Positions 18,760-31,551 of a DNA stretch of 64,000 bases are shown here, one piece after another. Positions within the stretch are counted from its first letter, which is position 1. Each line of letters starts with the position of its first letter. A model generated the notes under the pieces. It was given only the letters and a program-made list of their open reading frames with translations. It did not search any database and was not told where the DNA came from. The position numbers and the translations under genes are program-made. Source of the stretch: Geopseudomonas aromaticivorans (lineage in GTDB: Bacteria; Pseudomonadota; Gammaproteobacteria; Pseudomonadales; Pseudomonadaceae); contig NZ_JAHRGL010000049.1 of the NCBI RefSeq assembly GCF_019097855.1, forward strand, positions 1 to 64,000. Direction: 5' to 3'.

Positions 18760-18830
18760 CCCGGCCGTGAGCGGCCGGGCGGATGGTTCGGTGCAGCCCG
18801 GCAAGTCGCCGCGTAGCGGCCTTGCCGGGC
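18760..18830 (-). terminator. Two hairpins between the binding-protein gene and livH
   Basis: The first hairpin is CCCGGCCG / CGGCCGGG (18760-18779, 4-nt loop). The second, larger hairpin is GCCCGGCAAG / CTTGCCGGGC (18796-18830). Placed after the binding-protein gene inside the operon, they probably cause partial termination or stabilise the upstream mRNA, so that the binding protein is made in excess. The role is inferred. Confidence 0.55.
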
Positions 18831-18845
18831 CGCGCCCGCAGCCGA

Positions 18846-20072
18846 TCAGTTCTGCGCCACCTTGCCGTTCACCAGCTTGCACTGGCTCTCGCTCAACGGG
18901 CGGAAGGCCTGCTCGCCGGGGATGGTGCTGACGATCTTGTACAGGTCCCACTCGCCCTTGGACTCGGCCGGGGTCTTCACCTGGGCCAGGTACATGTCGT
19001 GGACCATGCGGCCGTCGGCGCGGATCTGGCCGCCCTTGGCGAACATGTCGTTGACCGGGGTGGCGGCCATCTTGGCGCGCACGGTGGTGGTGTCGTCGCT
19101 GCCGGTGGCCTTGACCGCGTTCAGGTAGTGCATGGTCGCCGAGTAGACGCCAGCCTGGGACATGGTCGGCATGCTGCCGACGCGATCAAAGTAGCGCTTG
19201 GCCCAGGCGCGAGTCTCGTCGTTCATGTCCCAGTACCAGCCGGTGGTCAGCATCAGGCCCTGGGTCACTTCCAAGCCCATGGCGTGGATGTCGTTGAGGA
19301 ACACCAGCATGCCGGCCAGCTTCTGCCCGGACTGGGTGACGCCGAACTGGCTGGCGGTCTTCAGCGCGTTGACCGTATCGGCACCGGCGTTGGCCAGGGC
19401 CACCACCTCGGCGCCGGAGCCCTGGGCCTGGAGGATGTAGGAGGAGAAGTCCTGGCTGGGGAACGGATGGCGCACGGTACCGACCACGCTGCCACCGCCA
19501 CCCTTGACCACCTTGGTGATGTCGGCCTCCATGGCGTGGCCGAAGGCGTAGTCGGCGGTCAGCATGTACCAGCTCTTGCCGCCGGATTCGAGCACCGCCT
19601 TGGCGGTGCCGTTGGCCAGCGCGTAGGTGTCGTAGGTCCAGTGGATGTGGTTCGGCGAGCAGGATTCGTTGGTGATGCCCGAGGAGGCGGCGCCGGAGAT
19701 CAGCGCCAGCTTGTCGGCCTGCTCGACCACCTTGACCGCCGCCAGCACCACCGAGGAGGCAACCAGGCCGGTCACCATGTCGACGTTGCGCTCGTCGACC
19801 CACTGGCGCACGGTATTGGCGCCGACGTCCGGCTTGTTGAGGTCGTCGGCGTTGAAGATGACGATCTTCTTGCCGTCCACGTTGCCGCCGAAATCCTCCA
19901 CCGCCATCTTCAGCGCTTCCAGACCGCCCGGACCGGCGAGGTCGCGGTAGGTGCCGGACATGTCGGCGAGGTAGCCGATGCGGATTTCGTCGTCGCTGAC
20001 CTGGGCCTGGGCGGCGCCGGCGATCAGGCTGGAGACGAGCAGAGCGCTTGCGGTCTTCTGGAATACCTTCAT
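18846..20072 (-). CDS. ABC transporter substrate-binding protein (Peripla_BP_6, LivK-like)
   Basis: This is a periplasmic binding protein of 408 residues with a Sec signal peptide (residues 1-23, cut after AAQA). The type I fold is recognisable from RIGYLADMSGTYRDLAGPGG, GLVASSVVLAAVKVVEQ, ALISGAASSGITNESCSPN and ADYAFGHAMEADI. The sequence is diverged from LivK/BraC, so the ligand may be a branched-chain amino acid, a short amide or another carboxylate. Its position between livF and livH fixes it as the receptor of this importer. Confidence 0.9.
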   Translation of the reverse strand: MKVFQKTASALLVSSLIAGAAQAQVSDDEIRIGYLADMSGTYRDLAGPGGLEALKMAVEDFGGNVDGKKIVIFNADDLNKPDVGANTVRQWVDERNVDMVTGLVASSVVLAAVKVVEQADKLALISGAASSGITNESCSPNHIHWTYDTYALANGTAKAVLESGGKSWYMLTADYAFGHAMEADITKVVKGGGGSVVGTVRHPFPSQDFSSYILQAQGSGAEVVALANAGADTVNALKTASQFGVTQSGQKLAGMLVFLNDIHAMGLEVTQGLMLTTGWYWDMNDETRAWAKRYFDRVGSMPTMSQAGVYSATMHYLNAVKATGSDDTTTVRAKMAATPVNDMFAKGGQIRADGRMVHDMYLAQVKTPAESKGEWDLYKIVSTIPGEQAFRPLSESQCKLVNGKVAQN

Positions 20073-20182
20073 GTGTTCACCCACTTTTCCATGGTTATTG
20101 TTGTTGTGCAGGCCGACAGCGGCCCGTGGCGACGCGGCCGGAGCCACGCCGCCGCAGACATGCCGCGGGGTATTACGGGGAT

Positions 20183-20908
20183 TCAGACGCCCAGACAGGT
20201 GTTGAGCAGCTCCTTCTTCGCCGGCAGCTCGGCGGCGGTGATTTCCTCGACGATCTGGCCGTGCTCCATCAGGTAGTGGCGGTCGGCCAAGGGCGCGGCG
20301 AAGCGGAAGTTCTGCTCGACCAGGACGATGGTCAGGCCCTTGTCCTTGAGCTTGAGCAGCACCTCGCCGAGCTTCTGCACGATCACCGGGGCGAGGCCCT
20401 CGGTGATCTCGTCGAGTAGCAGCAGATTGGCGCCGGTGCGCAGGATGCGCGCCATGGCCAGCATCTGCTGCTCGCCGCCGGACAGCCGGGTGCCCTGGCT
20501 GAAACGGCGCTCGTAGAGGTTGGGGAACATCGCGTAGATCTCGTCGAGGTCCATGCCGCCGCTGCGCACCGTGGGCGGCAGCAGCAGGTTCTCCTCGACG
20601 TTGAGGCTGGCGAAGATGCCGCGCTCCTCCGGGCAGTAACCGACGCCCAGGCGCGGGATCAGGTGCGCGGCGACGCCGATGGTCTCGTTGCCGTTGACCA
20701 TGATCGAGCCGGTGCGCCGGCCGACCAGGTTCATGATCGCGCGCAGGGTGGTGGTGCGTCCGGCGCCGTTGCGCCCGAGCAGGGTCACCAGCTCGCCGCG
20801 GCGCACCAGCAGGTCGATGCCGTGGAGGACGTGCGACTCGCCGTAGAAGGCGTGCAGGTCGCTGATGCGCAGCTGTTCGAAGTCCGGGGTGGTGTGCAGG
20901 CCGCTCAT
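20183..20908 (-). CDS. livF: Branched-chain-type ABC transporter ATPase, LivF family (Walker A Arg)
   Basis: This is an ATPase of 241 residues. ATG 20908 overlaps the livG stop (ATGA), and GAGG lies 8 nt upstream. The signature LSGGEQQML and Walker B LLLLDEITEGLAP are normal for LivF. The Walker A motif reads GRNGAGRTTT: the invariant Lys is replaced by Arg51 (codon CGC, confirmed on the strand). Either the substitution is tolerated because the LivG site is intact, or this half hydrolyses ATP poorly. Confidence 0.92.
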   Translation of the reverse strand: MSGLHTTPDFEQLRISDLHAFYGESHVLHGIDLLVRRGELVTLLGRNGAGRTTTLRAIMNLVGRRTGSIMVNGNETIGVAAHLIPRLGVGYCPEERGIFASLNVEENLLLPPTVRSGGMDLDEIYAMFPNLYERRFSQGTRLSGGEQQMLAMARILRTGANLLLLDEITEGLAPVIVQKLGEVLLKLKDKGLTIVLVEQNFRFAAPLADRHYLMEHGQIVEEITAAELPAKKELLNTCLGV

Positions 20909-21681
20909 GCGTGGGCCTCCTCGATGGCAGCCGCTTCGCTGCCCAGATAGGCCTCGCGCACCTGCGGGTGGGCCGACATTGCGGCGTAGTCGCCCTCGGC
21001 GAGGATCGCGCCGCGGGCCAGCACGGTGATGCGGTCGCACAGGCGGCTGACCACGCTGAGGTTGTGCTCGACCATCACCACGGTGCGGCCGAGCGCGGCG
21101 CGGCGCACCAGGCCGACCACCATGTCGACGTCCTCGTGGCCCATGCCCTGGGTCGGCTCGTCGAGCAGCAGCACCTTGGGCTCCAGCGCCAGGGTGGTGG
21201 CCAGCTCCAGGGCGCGCTTGCGGCCGTAGGGCAGCTCGATGGTCAGGGTGTCGGCGAAGCCGAGCAGGTCGACCTCAGCCAGCAGCTGCTCGGCACGCGC
21301 ATTCAGCGCGTCAAGGCAGCGCGCCGACTTCCAGAAGTGGAAGGAGTTGCCCTGCTGGCGCTGCAGCGCCACGCGCACGTTGTCGCGCACGCTCATATGG
21401 CCGAACACGGCGGAGATCTGGAACGAGCGCACGAGGCCGAGACGGGCGATCTCGTTGGACTTCAGCGCGGTGATCGGCTTGCCGAAGTAGAGGATCTCGC
21501 CACGGGTCGGGGTGAGGAACTTGGTGAGCAGGTTGAACACGGTGGTCTTGCCGGCCCCGTTGGGGCCGATCAGCGCATGGATGTGGCCCTTCTGCACGCG
21601 CAGATCGACCGAGTCCACCGCGGTGAAGCCGCGGAATTCCTTGGTCAGGCCGCGTGTTTCCAGCACGAACTCTGGTGCCAT
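20905..21681 (-). CDS. livG: Branched-chain-type ABC transporter ATPase, LivG family
   Basis: This is an ATPase of 258 residues with an intact Walker A (GPNGAGKTT), Walker B LLLDEPTQGMG and H-loop VEHN. The signature is the LivG-type variant LPYGRKRALELA. It is the first gene of the importer operon (livG, livF, binding protein, livH, livM). A degenerate LiuR-like box lies 59 nt upstream of its start, so it is probably induced with leucine/isovalerate catabolism (inferred). Confidence 0.92.
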   Translation of the reverse strand: MAPEFVLETRGLTKEFRGFTAVDSVDLRVQKGHIHALIGPNGAGKTTVFNLLTKFLTPTRGEILYFGKPITALKSNEIARLGLVRSFQISAVFGHMSVRDNVRVALQRQQGNSFHFWKSARCLDALNARAEQLLAEVDLLGFADTLTIELPYGRKRALELATTLALEPKVLLLDEPTQGMGHEDVDMVVGLVRRAALGRTVVMVEHNLSVVSRLCDRITVLARGAILAEGDYAAMSAHPQVREAYLGSEAAAIEEAHA

Positions 21682-21739
21682 GGGGTGCCCTCTAACCTTG
21701 ATTGTTTTTGTTGGTTATGGCGCAGGTCGCTGAATGACC

Positions 21740-21755
21740 TTTACGTAAACGATAA
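21740..21755. promoter_or_regulatory. Degenerate LiuR-like operator upstream of livG
   Basis: TTTACGTAAACGATAA matches the perfect palindrome at 25673-25688 in 13 of 16 positions. It lies between the OprD-family gene and livG, in the promoter region of the importer operon. Confidence 0.55.
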
Positions 21756-21806
21756 CAACGCGTGTCAGTGCCGACAAGCCGTTTCTGCACGCGTTGCCGG
21801 GCGTGC

Positions 21807-23081
21807 TTACCAGAATTTGAAGGTGTAGTTGACGATCAGGCGGTTCTCGTCGATGTCGGTGGTGTGGCTGCCGCGATAGGCGACGTTGCGCCAGCGCAGG
21901 CCGACGTTCTTCAGCGGGCCGCTCTGCACCACGTAGCTGAGATCCACATCGCGCTCCCACTCGTGGGCGTCGGCGCCGCGGATCTGGAAGTCGTCGCCGC
22001 GCACGTAGCGGCCCATCAGGGTCAGGCCGGGCACGCCGAGAGCGGCGAAGTCGTAGTCGTAGCGGACCTGCCAGGAGTCTTCCTCGGCGCGCAGGAAGTG
22101 ATGATAGGTCAGCGTGTTGAGGGTGAAGGGATCGGTGCCGCCGCCGATGAACGGCATGCCGGTGTCGCCGCGCTGTTCCTGGTAGTCGAAGCCCAGCGAG
22201 TGGCCCTGATAGACCAGGGTGAACATGCCGCCGAGGTTGCGGTTGTCGACCGTGGTGTTGCCTTCGTCGCCGCTGTCGAAGTAGCGGATATCGGTCTTCA
22301 GCTTGAGGCTGTCGCCCAGCGGCAGGCTGTACAGCAGGTTGGCGTAGTGCTGGTGGTAATTGTCTTCCAGCTCGGCATAGAAGTAGCTGGCGGTCAGGTT
22401 GGCCAGCGGCGCGTAGCTGGCGCCGGCGTAGTTGAAGCGGTCGCTGGTGACGCCGCCTTTGGCGCCATCGGCGAACATGGTCATGTCCTGGTAATCGGTG
22501 GAGTCGCGCAGGCGGGTGCTGCGGAACTGGCCGCCGGTCAGGGTCAGCTGCTCGATGTCTTTGGACACCAGCTGGGCGCCTTCGAAGGTCTGCGGCAGCA
22601 TGCGCGTGTCGTTGCGATAGGCCACCGGCAGCACTGGCGTGTGGGTGCCGACGGTGAGCACGGACTGGGCGAGCCGCGCCTTGGCGGTCGGGCCGACGAA
22701 GCTGAACTCGTCGGCCGCCTCGCCGGTCCTCGGGTTGCGCAACAGCGCGCCGGTGCCGCTGGTGCCGCCGCCGGAGTCCAGCTTGATGCCGAGCAGGCCG
22801 AGGGCGTCGACGCCGAAGCCGAGCGTGCCCTCGGTGAAGCCGGACTCGAAGCGCAGCATGAAGCCCTGCCCCCAGTCCTCCGCCTTGTGCTTGGCCGCGC
22901 CCTTGTGCCTGGGCGTGTCGGCCTTGTCCGCATCGCGATAGTCGCGGTTCATGTAGAAGTTGCGCGCATCGAGGCTCAGGTGGCTGTCCTCGACGAAGGC
23001 CGCCGCAGCCGGAGTCGCGGCGCCCAGGGCGGCGGCCAGGCCAGTGAGCAGGAACAACGGGGTAGAGGGTTTGACGTGCAT
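21807..23081 (-). CDS. OprD family outer membrane porin
   Basis: This is a substrate-specific porin of 424 residues with a signal peptide (residues 1 to about 27, ending TPAAAA). It continues with FVEDSHLSLDARNFYMNRDYRD, the diagnostic OprD-family start. Alternating beta-strand segments run to the terminal aromatic strand IVNYTFKFW. OprD/OccD/OccK porins admit amino acids or carboxylates. Its place between an acyl-CoA synthetase and a branched-chain-type importer suggests that it passes the same substrate through the outer membrane. Confidence 0.92.
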   Translation of the reverse strand: MHVKPSTPLFLLTGLAAALGAATPAAAAFVEDSHLSLDARNFYMNRDYRDADKADTPRHKGAAKHKAEDWGQGFMLRFESGFTEGTLGFGVDALGLLGIKLDSGGGTSGTGALLRNPRTGEAADEFSFVGPTAKARLAQSVLTVGTHTPVLPVAYRNDTRMLPQTFEGAQLVSKDIEQLTLTGGQFRSTRLRDSTDYQDMTMFADGAKGGVTSDRFNYAGASYAPLANLTASYFYAELEDNYHQHYANLLYSLPLGDSLKLKTDIRYFDSGDEGNTTVDNRNLGGMFTLVYQGHSLGFDYQEQRGDTGMPFIGGGTDPFTLNTLTYHHFLRAEEDSWQVRYDYDFAALGVPGLTLMGRYVRGDDFQIRGADAHEWERDVDLSYVVQSGPLKNVGLRWRNVAYRGSHTTDIDENRLIVNYTFKFW

Positions 23082-23190
23082 ATCGAGTCTCTCTTGTTAT
23101 TGTTGGACTGTTGATTCAGCACTTTCGGTGCCCGGCCGCCATCAGGCACGACCGGGCTTGCCGCAGACGTTGCGGCGGGACACCCCGCGA

Positions 23191-23784
23191 TCAGGCGCGC
23201 GGGGCCCTGGGCACGCGGCCCATCAGGTAGAACTCGTCGTTCGGCGGCGTGCCGGCCAGCGACACCAGGCGGTTGGACAGACTGAAGAAGGCGGCCACGG
23301 CGCCGATGTCCCAGATGTCGTTCAGGCTGAAGCCGACGCCTTGCAGGCGGGCCTGCCAGGCGTCGTCGAGCACGCCGTGGTCGAAGCTGAGGTGCAGGGC
23401 GAAATCGAGCATCACCCGTTGGCGCGCGCCGATGGCCGCGGTGCGGTGGTTGATCGCCAGCTGGTCGGCCAGCTGCGGCTGCTTGCTGTAGATGCGCAGC
23501 ACCGCGCCATGCGCCACCACGCAGTACAGGCAGCCATGGCGCGCGCTGGTGGCGACCACGATCATCTCCTTCTCGGCCAGGGTCAGGCTGTCGGACTCGC
23601 GCTCCATCAGCGCGTCGTGCCAGGCGAAGAAGGCGCGGAACTCCTCGGGGCGGTGCGCCAGCATGAGGAACACGTTGGGGATGAAGCCAGCGCGGTCCTG
23701 CACGGCGAGAATGCGCTCGCGCAGGTCGAGGGGCAGATCGTCGAGCGACTCGGGTACGGGGAAGCGGCTGATCGGTGCGGTCAT
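23191..23784 (-). CDS. AhpD-like peroxidase-related protein
   Basis: This is an all-helical protein of 197 residues of the carboxymuconolactone decarboxylase/AhpD superfamily, with the redox-type CxxC motif in HGCLYCVVAHGA. ATG 23784 is chosen because AAGGA lies 7 nt upstream; an ATG five codons earlier has no such site. Related proteins are annotated as peroxidase-related or alkylhydroperoxidase-like. The gene lies between the acyl-CoA synthetase and the porin on the same strand. The reaction is unknown. Confidence 0.88.
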   Translation of the reverse strand: MTAPISRFPVPESLDDLPLDLRERILAVQDRAGFIPNVFLMLAHRPEEFRAFFAWHDALMERESDSLTLAEKEMIVVATSARHGCLYCVVAHGAVLRIYSKQPQLADQLAINHRTAAIGARQRVMLDFALHLSFDHGVLDDAWQARLQGVGFSLNDIWDIGAVAAFFSLSNRLVSLAGTPPNDEFYLMGRVPRAPRA

Positions 23785-23830
23785 GCAATGATCCTTCATT
23801 GTTATGGTTGTCGATCGCTGGCGCCGGCTT

Positions 23831-23860
23831 GCTCCCTCTCCCGCCAGCGAGAGAGGGAGC
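23831..23860 (-). terminator. Hairpin between the acyl-CoA synthetase and AhpD-like genes
   Basis: This is a 10-bp perfect stem, GCTCCCTCTC (23831-23840) and GAGAGGGAGC (23851-23860), with a 10-nt loop, located after the synthetase stop. There is no U-tract, so it may be a processing site or a weak terminator. Confidence 0.45.
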
Positions 23861-23896
23861 ACACGCAGCGCAGTCTTTACTGATGACGCCGCCCGC

Positions 23897-25576
<1,680 letters not shown>

Positions 25577-25672
25577 AGAATCCCTCAGTCTTATGTTTGT
25601 TATGAGGTTTGCCACTTCTGAGTCTTGCTGTGCCGGCGCCGACTTCGCAGTTGACAGTCGCCGCGGGGTTTG

Positions 25673-25688
25673 TTTACGTTAACGTAAA
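25673..25688. promoter_or_regulatory. Perfect 16-bp palindrome, probable LiuR operator
   Basis: TTTACGTTAACGTAAA is a perfect palindrome in the 285-bp divergent region between the acyl-CoA synthetase and liuA. A TTGACA hexamer lies just upstream at 25651-25656. MerR-family regulators bind palindromes in promoter spacers, and LiuR is encoded in this cluster, so this is its most likely site and may control both directions. Confidence 0.78.
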
Positions 25689-25861
25689 GGTGACAGCCTG
25701 ACAAGCCACCAGAAAGTGCCGCCGGACACACTTCGGCACTACGCTGAAAGCAGGGTTCACAATCTCTGCGGCGCGTCAGGATCGACAGGCCGAAGCACCC
25801 GGCAACGGCCACCGAACGGCTCCGCAAACCGCACAACTACAAGACAGACAAAGGTGGTTCC

Positions 25862-27025
25862 ATGACGTACTCCAGCCTCAACTTCGCCCTCGGCGAAACC
25901 ATCGACATGCTGCGCGACCAGGTGCGTGCCTTCGTGGCCAGCGAGCTGGCGCCGCGCGCCGCCGCCATCGACCACGACAACCTGTTCCCTGCCGACATGT
26001 GGAAGAAGTTCGGCGAGATGGGCCTGCTGGGCGTGACCGTGGCCGAGGAGTACGGCGGCGCCGGCCTCGGCTACCTGGCTCACGTGGTGGCCATGGAGGA
26101 AATCAGCCGCGCCTCGGCGTCGGTCGCGCTGTCCTACGGCGCCCACTCCAACCTGTGCGTCAACCAGATCAACCGCAACGGCAACCCGGCGCAGAAGGCC
26201 AAGTACCTGCCCAAGCTGATCAGCGGCGAGCACGTCGGCGCGCTGGCGATGAGCGAGCCGAACGCCGGCTCCGACGTGGTCTCCATGAAGCTGCGCGCGG
26301 ACAGGAAGGGCGACCGCTTCGTCCTCAACGGCAGCAAGACCTGGATCACCAACGGCCCGGACGCCAACACCTACGTGATCTACGCCAAGACCGACCTCGA
26401 CAAGGGGCCGCACGGCATCACCGCGTTCATCGTCGAGCGCGACTGGAAGGGCTTCAGCCGCGGCAACAAGTTCGACAAGCTGGGCATGCGCGGCTCCAAC
26501 ACCTGCGAGCTGTTCTTCGACGACGTCGAGGTGCCGGAGGAGAACGTGCTCGGCCAGATCAACGGCGGGGTGAAGGTGCTGATGAGCGGCCTCGACTACG
26601 AGCGCGTGGTGCTGGCCGGCGGCCCGGTCGGCATCATGCAGGCCTGCCTGGACGTGGTAGTGCCCTACATCCACGACCGCAAGCAGTTCGGCCAGAGCAT
26701 CGGCGAGTTCCAGTTCATCCAGGGCAAGGTCGCCGACATGTACACCCAGCTCAACGCCAGCCGCGCCTACCTGTACACCGTGGCGCAGGCCTGCGACCGC
26801 GGCGAGACCACCCGCAAGGACGCCGCCGGGGTGATCCTCTACACCGCCGAGAACGCCACCCAGATGGCCCTGCAGGCGATCCAGATCCTCGGCGGCAACG
26901 GCTACATCAACGAGTTCCCCACCGGACGCCTGCTGCGCGACGCCAAGCTCTACGAGATCGGCGCCGGCACCAGCGAAATCCGCCGCATGCTGATCGGCCG
27001 CGAGCTGTTCAACGAAAGCAAGTGA
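25862..27025 (+). CDS. liuA: Isovaleryl-CoA dehydrogenase
   Basis: This is a flavoprotein of 387 residues of the acyl-CoA dehydrogenase family that oxidises isovaleryl-CoA to 3-methylcrotonyl-CoA. Signatures include [14 protein letters not shown], the isovaleryl-specific catalytic Glu position in [13 protein letters not shown], and [32 protein letters not shown] across the C-terminal helices. AAGGTGG lies 7 nt upstream of the ATG. It is the first gene of the liuABCDE cluster. About 118 nt with a repeat element separates it from liuB. Confidence 0.95.
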   Translation: MTYSSLNFALGETIDMLRDQVRAFVASELAPRAAAIDHDNLFPADMWKKFGEMGLLGVTVAEEYGGAGLGYLAHVVAMEEISRASASVALSYGAHSNLCVNQINRNGNPAQKAKYLPKLISGEHVGALAMSEPNAGSDVVSMKLRADRKGDRFVLNGSKTWITNGPDANTYVIYAKTDLDKGPHGITAFIVERDWKGFSRGNKFDKLGMRGSNTCELFFDDVEVPEENVLGQINGGVKVLMSGLDYERVVLAGGPVGIMQACLDVVVPYIHDRKQFGQSIGEFQFIQGKVADMYTQLNASRAYLYTVAQACDRGETTRKDAAGVILYTAENATQMALQAIQILGGNGYINEFPTGRLLRDAKLYEIGAGTSEIRRMLIGRELFNESK

Positions 27026-27061
27026 TGGCGTGCGCGTGGCCCCGCCGGGGGCACGCGGACC

Positions 27062-27082
27062 GTAGGGTGCGCCCGGCGCACC
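27062..27082. repeat. GTAGGGTGCGC palindromic repeat unit, liuA-liuB gap
   Basis: This copy begins GTAGGGTGCGC and ends GCGCACC, with GGTGCGC mirrored by GCGCACC. Further copies are at 31552, 31587 and 32613 in the same gene cluster. Confidence 0.7.
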
Positions 27083-27143
27083 ACAACCATTTGCGACGGT
27101 GCGCAAGGCCTGGGCGGCCCCGCACCCCCTACAGGAAGCGAAC

Positions 27144-28751
<1,608 letters not shown>

Positions 28752-28761
28752 GGGGCCCACC

Positions 28762-29559
28762 ATGAGCTACCAGGAAATCCAACTCGAACGCGACGCCCAT
28801 GGCGTCGCCACGCTCTGGCTGAACCGTCCGGAAAAGAACAATGCCTTCAACGCCGCGGTGATCCGCGAGCTGAACGCCGCGCTGGCCGCGGTGCAGGCCG
28901 ATCCGGCGATCCGCCTGCTGGTCCTGCGCGGGCGCGGCAAGCACTTCTCCGCCGGCGCCGACCTGGCCTGGATGCAGCAGTCGGCCAGGCTCGACTACGC
29001 CGCCAACCTCACGGATGCCCACGAACTGGGCGAGCTGATGCACCGCCTCTACCACCTGCCGCAGCCGACCCTGGCCGTGGTCCAGGGCGCGGCCTTCGGC
29101 GGCGCGCTGGGCCTGATCGCCTGCTGCGACATGGCCATCGGCGCCTCTGATGCGCTGTTCTGCCTGTCGGAAGTGCGCATCGGCCTGGCGCCGGCGGTGA
29201 TCAGTCCGTTCGTGGTCAAGGCCATCGGCGAGCGTGCCACCCGCCGCTACGCCCTCACCGCCGAGCGCTTCGACGGCCAGCGTGCCCGCGAGCTGGGCAT
29301 GCTCGCCGAGTGCTACCCGGCCAGCGAGCTGGACGCCGCGCTCGAGCAGTGGCTGGCCAACCTGCGCCTGAACAGCCCGCAGGCGCTCAAGGCCTGCAAG
29401 CAGCTGCTGGTCGCGGTCGGTCCGGCGCAGCTCGACGACGAGCTGCGCCAGTGCACCGAACAGGCCATCGCCACCCTGCGCGTCAGCGCCGAAGGCCAGG
29501 AAGGGCTCAACGCCTTCCTCGACAAACGCACCCCCGCCTGGCAGGAGAGCCACTCATGA
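28762..29559 (+). CDS. liuC: Methylglutaconyl-CoA hydratase (enoyl-CoA hydratase family)
   Basis: This is a crotonase-fold protein of 265 residues. It has the first oxyanion-hole segment FSAGADLAWM, the second oxyanion-hole segment QGAAFGGALGLIACCDMAIG, and LSEVRIGLAPAVISPFVV. Lying between the carboxylase subunits, it is expected to hydrate 3-methylglutaconyl-CoA to HMG-CoA. It starts 10 nt after liuB and overlaps liuD by 4 nt (ATGA). Confidence 0.94.
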   Translation: MSYQEIQLERDAHGVATLWLNRPEKNNAFNAAVIRELNAALAAVQADPAIRLLVLRGRGKHFSAGADLAWMQQSARLDYAANLTDAHELGELMHRLYHLPQPTLAVVQGAAFGGALGLIACCDMAIGASDALFCLSEVRIGLAPAVISPFVVKAIGERATRRYALTAERFDGQRARELGMLAECYPASELDAALEQWLANLRLNSPQALKACKQLLVAVGPAQLDDELRQCTEQAIATLRVSAEGQEGLNAFLDKRTPAWQESHS

Positions 29560-31508
29560 CCCGTCACATCGACACCCTGCTGGTGGCCAACCGCGGCGAG
29601 ATCGCCTGCCGGGTGATGCGCACCGCCAAGGCCCTGGGCCTGACCACCGTGGCCGTGCACAGCGCCATCGACCGCGATGCCCGCCACGCCCGCGAGGCCG
29701 ACGTCCGCGTCGACCTCGGCGGCGCCAAGCCGGCCGACAGCTACCTGCTGGTCGACAAGCTGATCGCCGCCGCCAAGGCCAGCGGCGCCCAGGCCATCCA
29801 CCCCGGCTACGGTTTCCTCTCCGAAAACGCCGGCTTCGCCCGCGCCATCGAGGACGCCGGGCTGATCTTCCTCGGCCCGCCGGCCAGCGCCATCGACGCC
29901 ATGGGCAGCAAGTCGGCGGCCAAGGCGCTGATGGAGACCGCCGGCGTGCCGCTGGTGCCCGGCTACCACGGCGAGGCCCAGGATTTTGAAACCTTCCGCA
30001 CCGCCGCCGAGGTGATCGGCTATCCGGTGCTGCTCAAGGCCACCGCCGGCGGCGGCGGCAAGGGCATGAAGGTGGTCGAGCGCGAAAGCGAGCTGGCCGA
30101 GGCGCTGGCCTCGGCGCAGCGCGAGGCGAAATCCTCGTTCGGCGACTCGCGCATGCTGGTGGAAAAGTACGTGCTCAAGCCGCGCCACGTGGAGATCCAG
30201 GTGTTCGCCGACAGCCACGGCAACTGCCTGTACCTCAACGAGCGCGACTGCTCGATCCAGCGCCGCCACCAGAAGGTGGTCGAGGAAGCCCCGGCCCCCG
30301 GCCTGTCCCCCGAGTTGCGCCGCGCCATGGGCGAGGCGGCGGTGAAGGCAGCCAAGGCCATCGGCTACGTCGGCGCCGGCACCGTGGAGTTCCTCCTCGA
30401 CGCGCGCGGCGAGTTCTTCTTTATGGAGATGAATACGAGGCTCCAGGTGGAGCACCCGGTCACCGAGGCGATCACCGGCCTCGACCTGGTTGCCTGGCAG
30501 ATCCGCGTCGCCCGCGGCGAGGCCCTGCCGATCACCCAGGAGCAGGTACCGCTGATCGGCCACGCCATCGAGGTGCGCCTGTACGCCGAGGACCCGGACA
30601 ACGACTTCCTGCCGGCCACCGGCACCCTGGCGCTGTACCGCGAGCCGGCCGCCGGCCCGGGCCGCCGGGTCGACAGCGGCGTCGCCGAAGGCGACACGGT
30701 GTCGCCGTTCTACGACCCGATGCTCGGCAAGCTGATCGCCTGGGGCGAGAACCGCGAGGAAGCGCGCCAGCGCCTGCTGGCCATGCTCGCCGAAACCGCG
30801 GTGGGCGGGGTGAAGACCAACCTGGCCTTCCTGCGCCGCGTGCTGGCCCACCCGGCGTTCGCCGATGCCGAACTGGACACCGGCTTCATCCCCCGCCACC
30901 AGGCGCAGCTGCTGCCGCTCGCCGGCGAGCTGCCGCAAGCCTTCTGGCAGCTCGCCGCCAGCGCCTTCGTGCAGAGCGAGGCCACGCGGGTGCGCGCGGA
31001 CGATCCGCACTCGCCATGGAATGCCGCCGCCGGCTGGCGCGCCGGCCTGCCCAGCGAAACCGACCTGGCGCTGCGCTGCGGCGATGACCAGCAGGTGGTG
31101 CGCCTGCGCCCGGCCAGCGCGCCCAGGGCGCAGCTGGTCGGCGAGCAGCTGGTGATCGAGCAGGACGGCCTGCGCCGCCAGCACCTGGCGATCCGCCGCG
31201 GCGCCAGCCTGTACCTGCAGTGGGCCGGCGAGCTGCGCGAGGTGCAACGGGTCGACCCGATCGCCGAAGCCGGCGCCGCGCACCAGGCCCACGGCGGTCT
31301 GACCGCGCCGATGAACGGCAGCATCGTCCGCGTGCTGGTCGAGGCCGGCCAGCACGTCGAGGCCGGTGCCGCGCTGGTGGTGCTGGAGGCGATGAAGATG
31401 GAACACAGCATCCGCGCGCCGCAGGCCGGGGTGGTCAAGGGCCTGTACTGCAGCGAGGGCGAGATGGTCAGCGAAGGCGCCGCGCTGGTGGAGCTGGAGG
31501 AGGCCTGA
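29556..31508 (+). CDS. liuD: Methylcrotonyl-CoA carboxylase alpha subunit (biotin carboxylase/BCCP)
   Basis: The protein has 650 residues. The N-terminal biotin carboxylase domain begins IDTLLVANRGEIACRVM and has the ATP-grasp glycine loop KATAGGGGKGMKVV, the catalytic region EMNTRLQVEHPVTE, and C-terminal domain signatures to about residue 445. A middle BT-type linker region follows. The C-terminal biotinyl domain carries the biotinylation site EAMKMEH. It couples to LiuB. AGGAG is 8 nt upstream of the ATG, which overlaps the liuC stop. Confidence 0.95.
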   Translation: MTRHIDTLLVANRGEIACRVMRTAKALGLTTVAVHSAIDRDARHAREADVRVDLGGAKPADSYLLVDKLIAAAKASGAQAIHPGYGFLSENAGFARAIEDAGLIFLGPPASAIDAMGSKSAAKALMETAGVPLVPGYHGEAQDFETFRTAAEVIGYPVLLKATAGGGGKGMKVVERESELAEALASAQREAKSSFGDSRMLVEKYVLKPRHVEIQVFADSHGNCLYLNERDCSIQRRHQKVVEEAPAPGLSPELRRAMGEAAVKAAKAIGYVGAGTVEFLLDARGEFFFMEMNTRLQVEHPVTEAITGLDLVAWQIRVARGEALPITQEQVPLIGHAIEVRLYAEDPDNDFLPATGTLALYREPAAGPGRRVDSGVAEGDTVSPFYDPMLGKLIAWGENREEARQRLLAMLAETAVGGVKTNLAFLRRVLAHPAFADAELDTGFIPRHQAQLLPLAGELPQAFWQLAASAFVQSEATRVRADDPHSPWNAAAGWRAGLPSETDLALRCGDDQQVVRLRPASAPRAQLVGEQLVIEQDGLRRQHLAIRRGASLYLQWAGELREVQRVDPIAEAGAAHQAHGGLTAPMNGSIVRVLVEAGQHVEAGAALVVLEAMKMEHSIRAPQAGVVKGLYCSEGEMVSEGAALVELEEA

Positions 31509-31551
31509 GGCTGGTAGGGTGTCCGCTGTGCCGTTGCCCACGCCGGGAACC

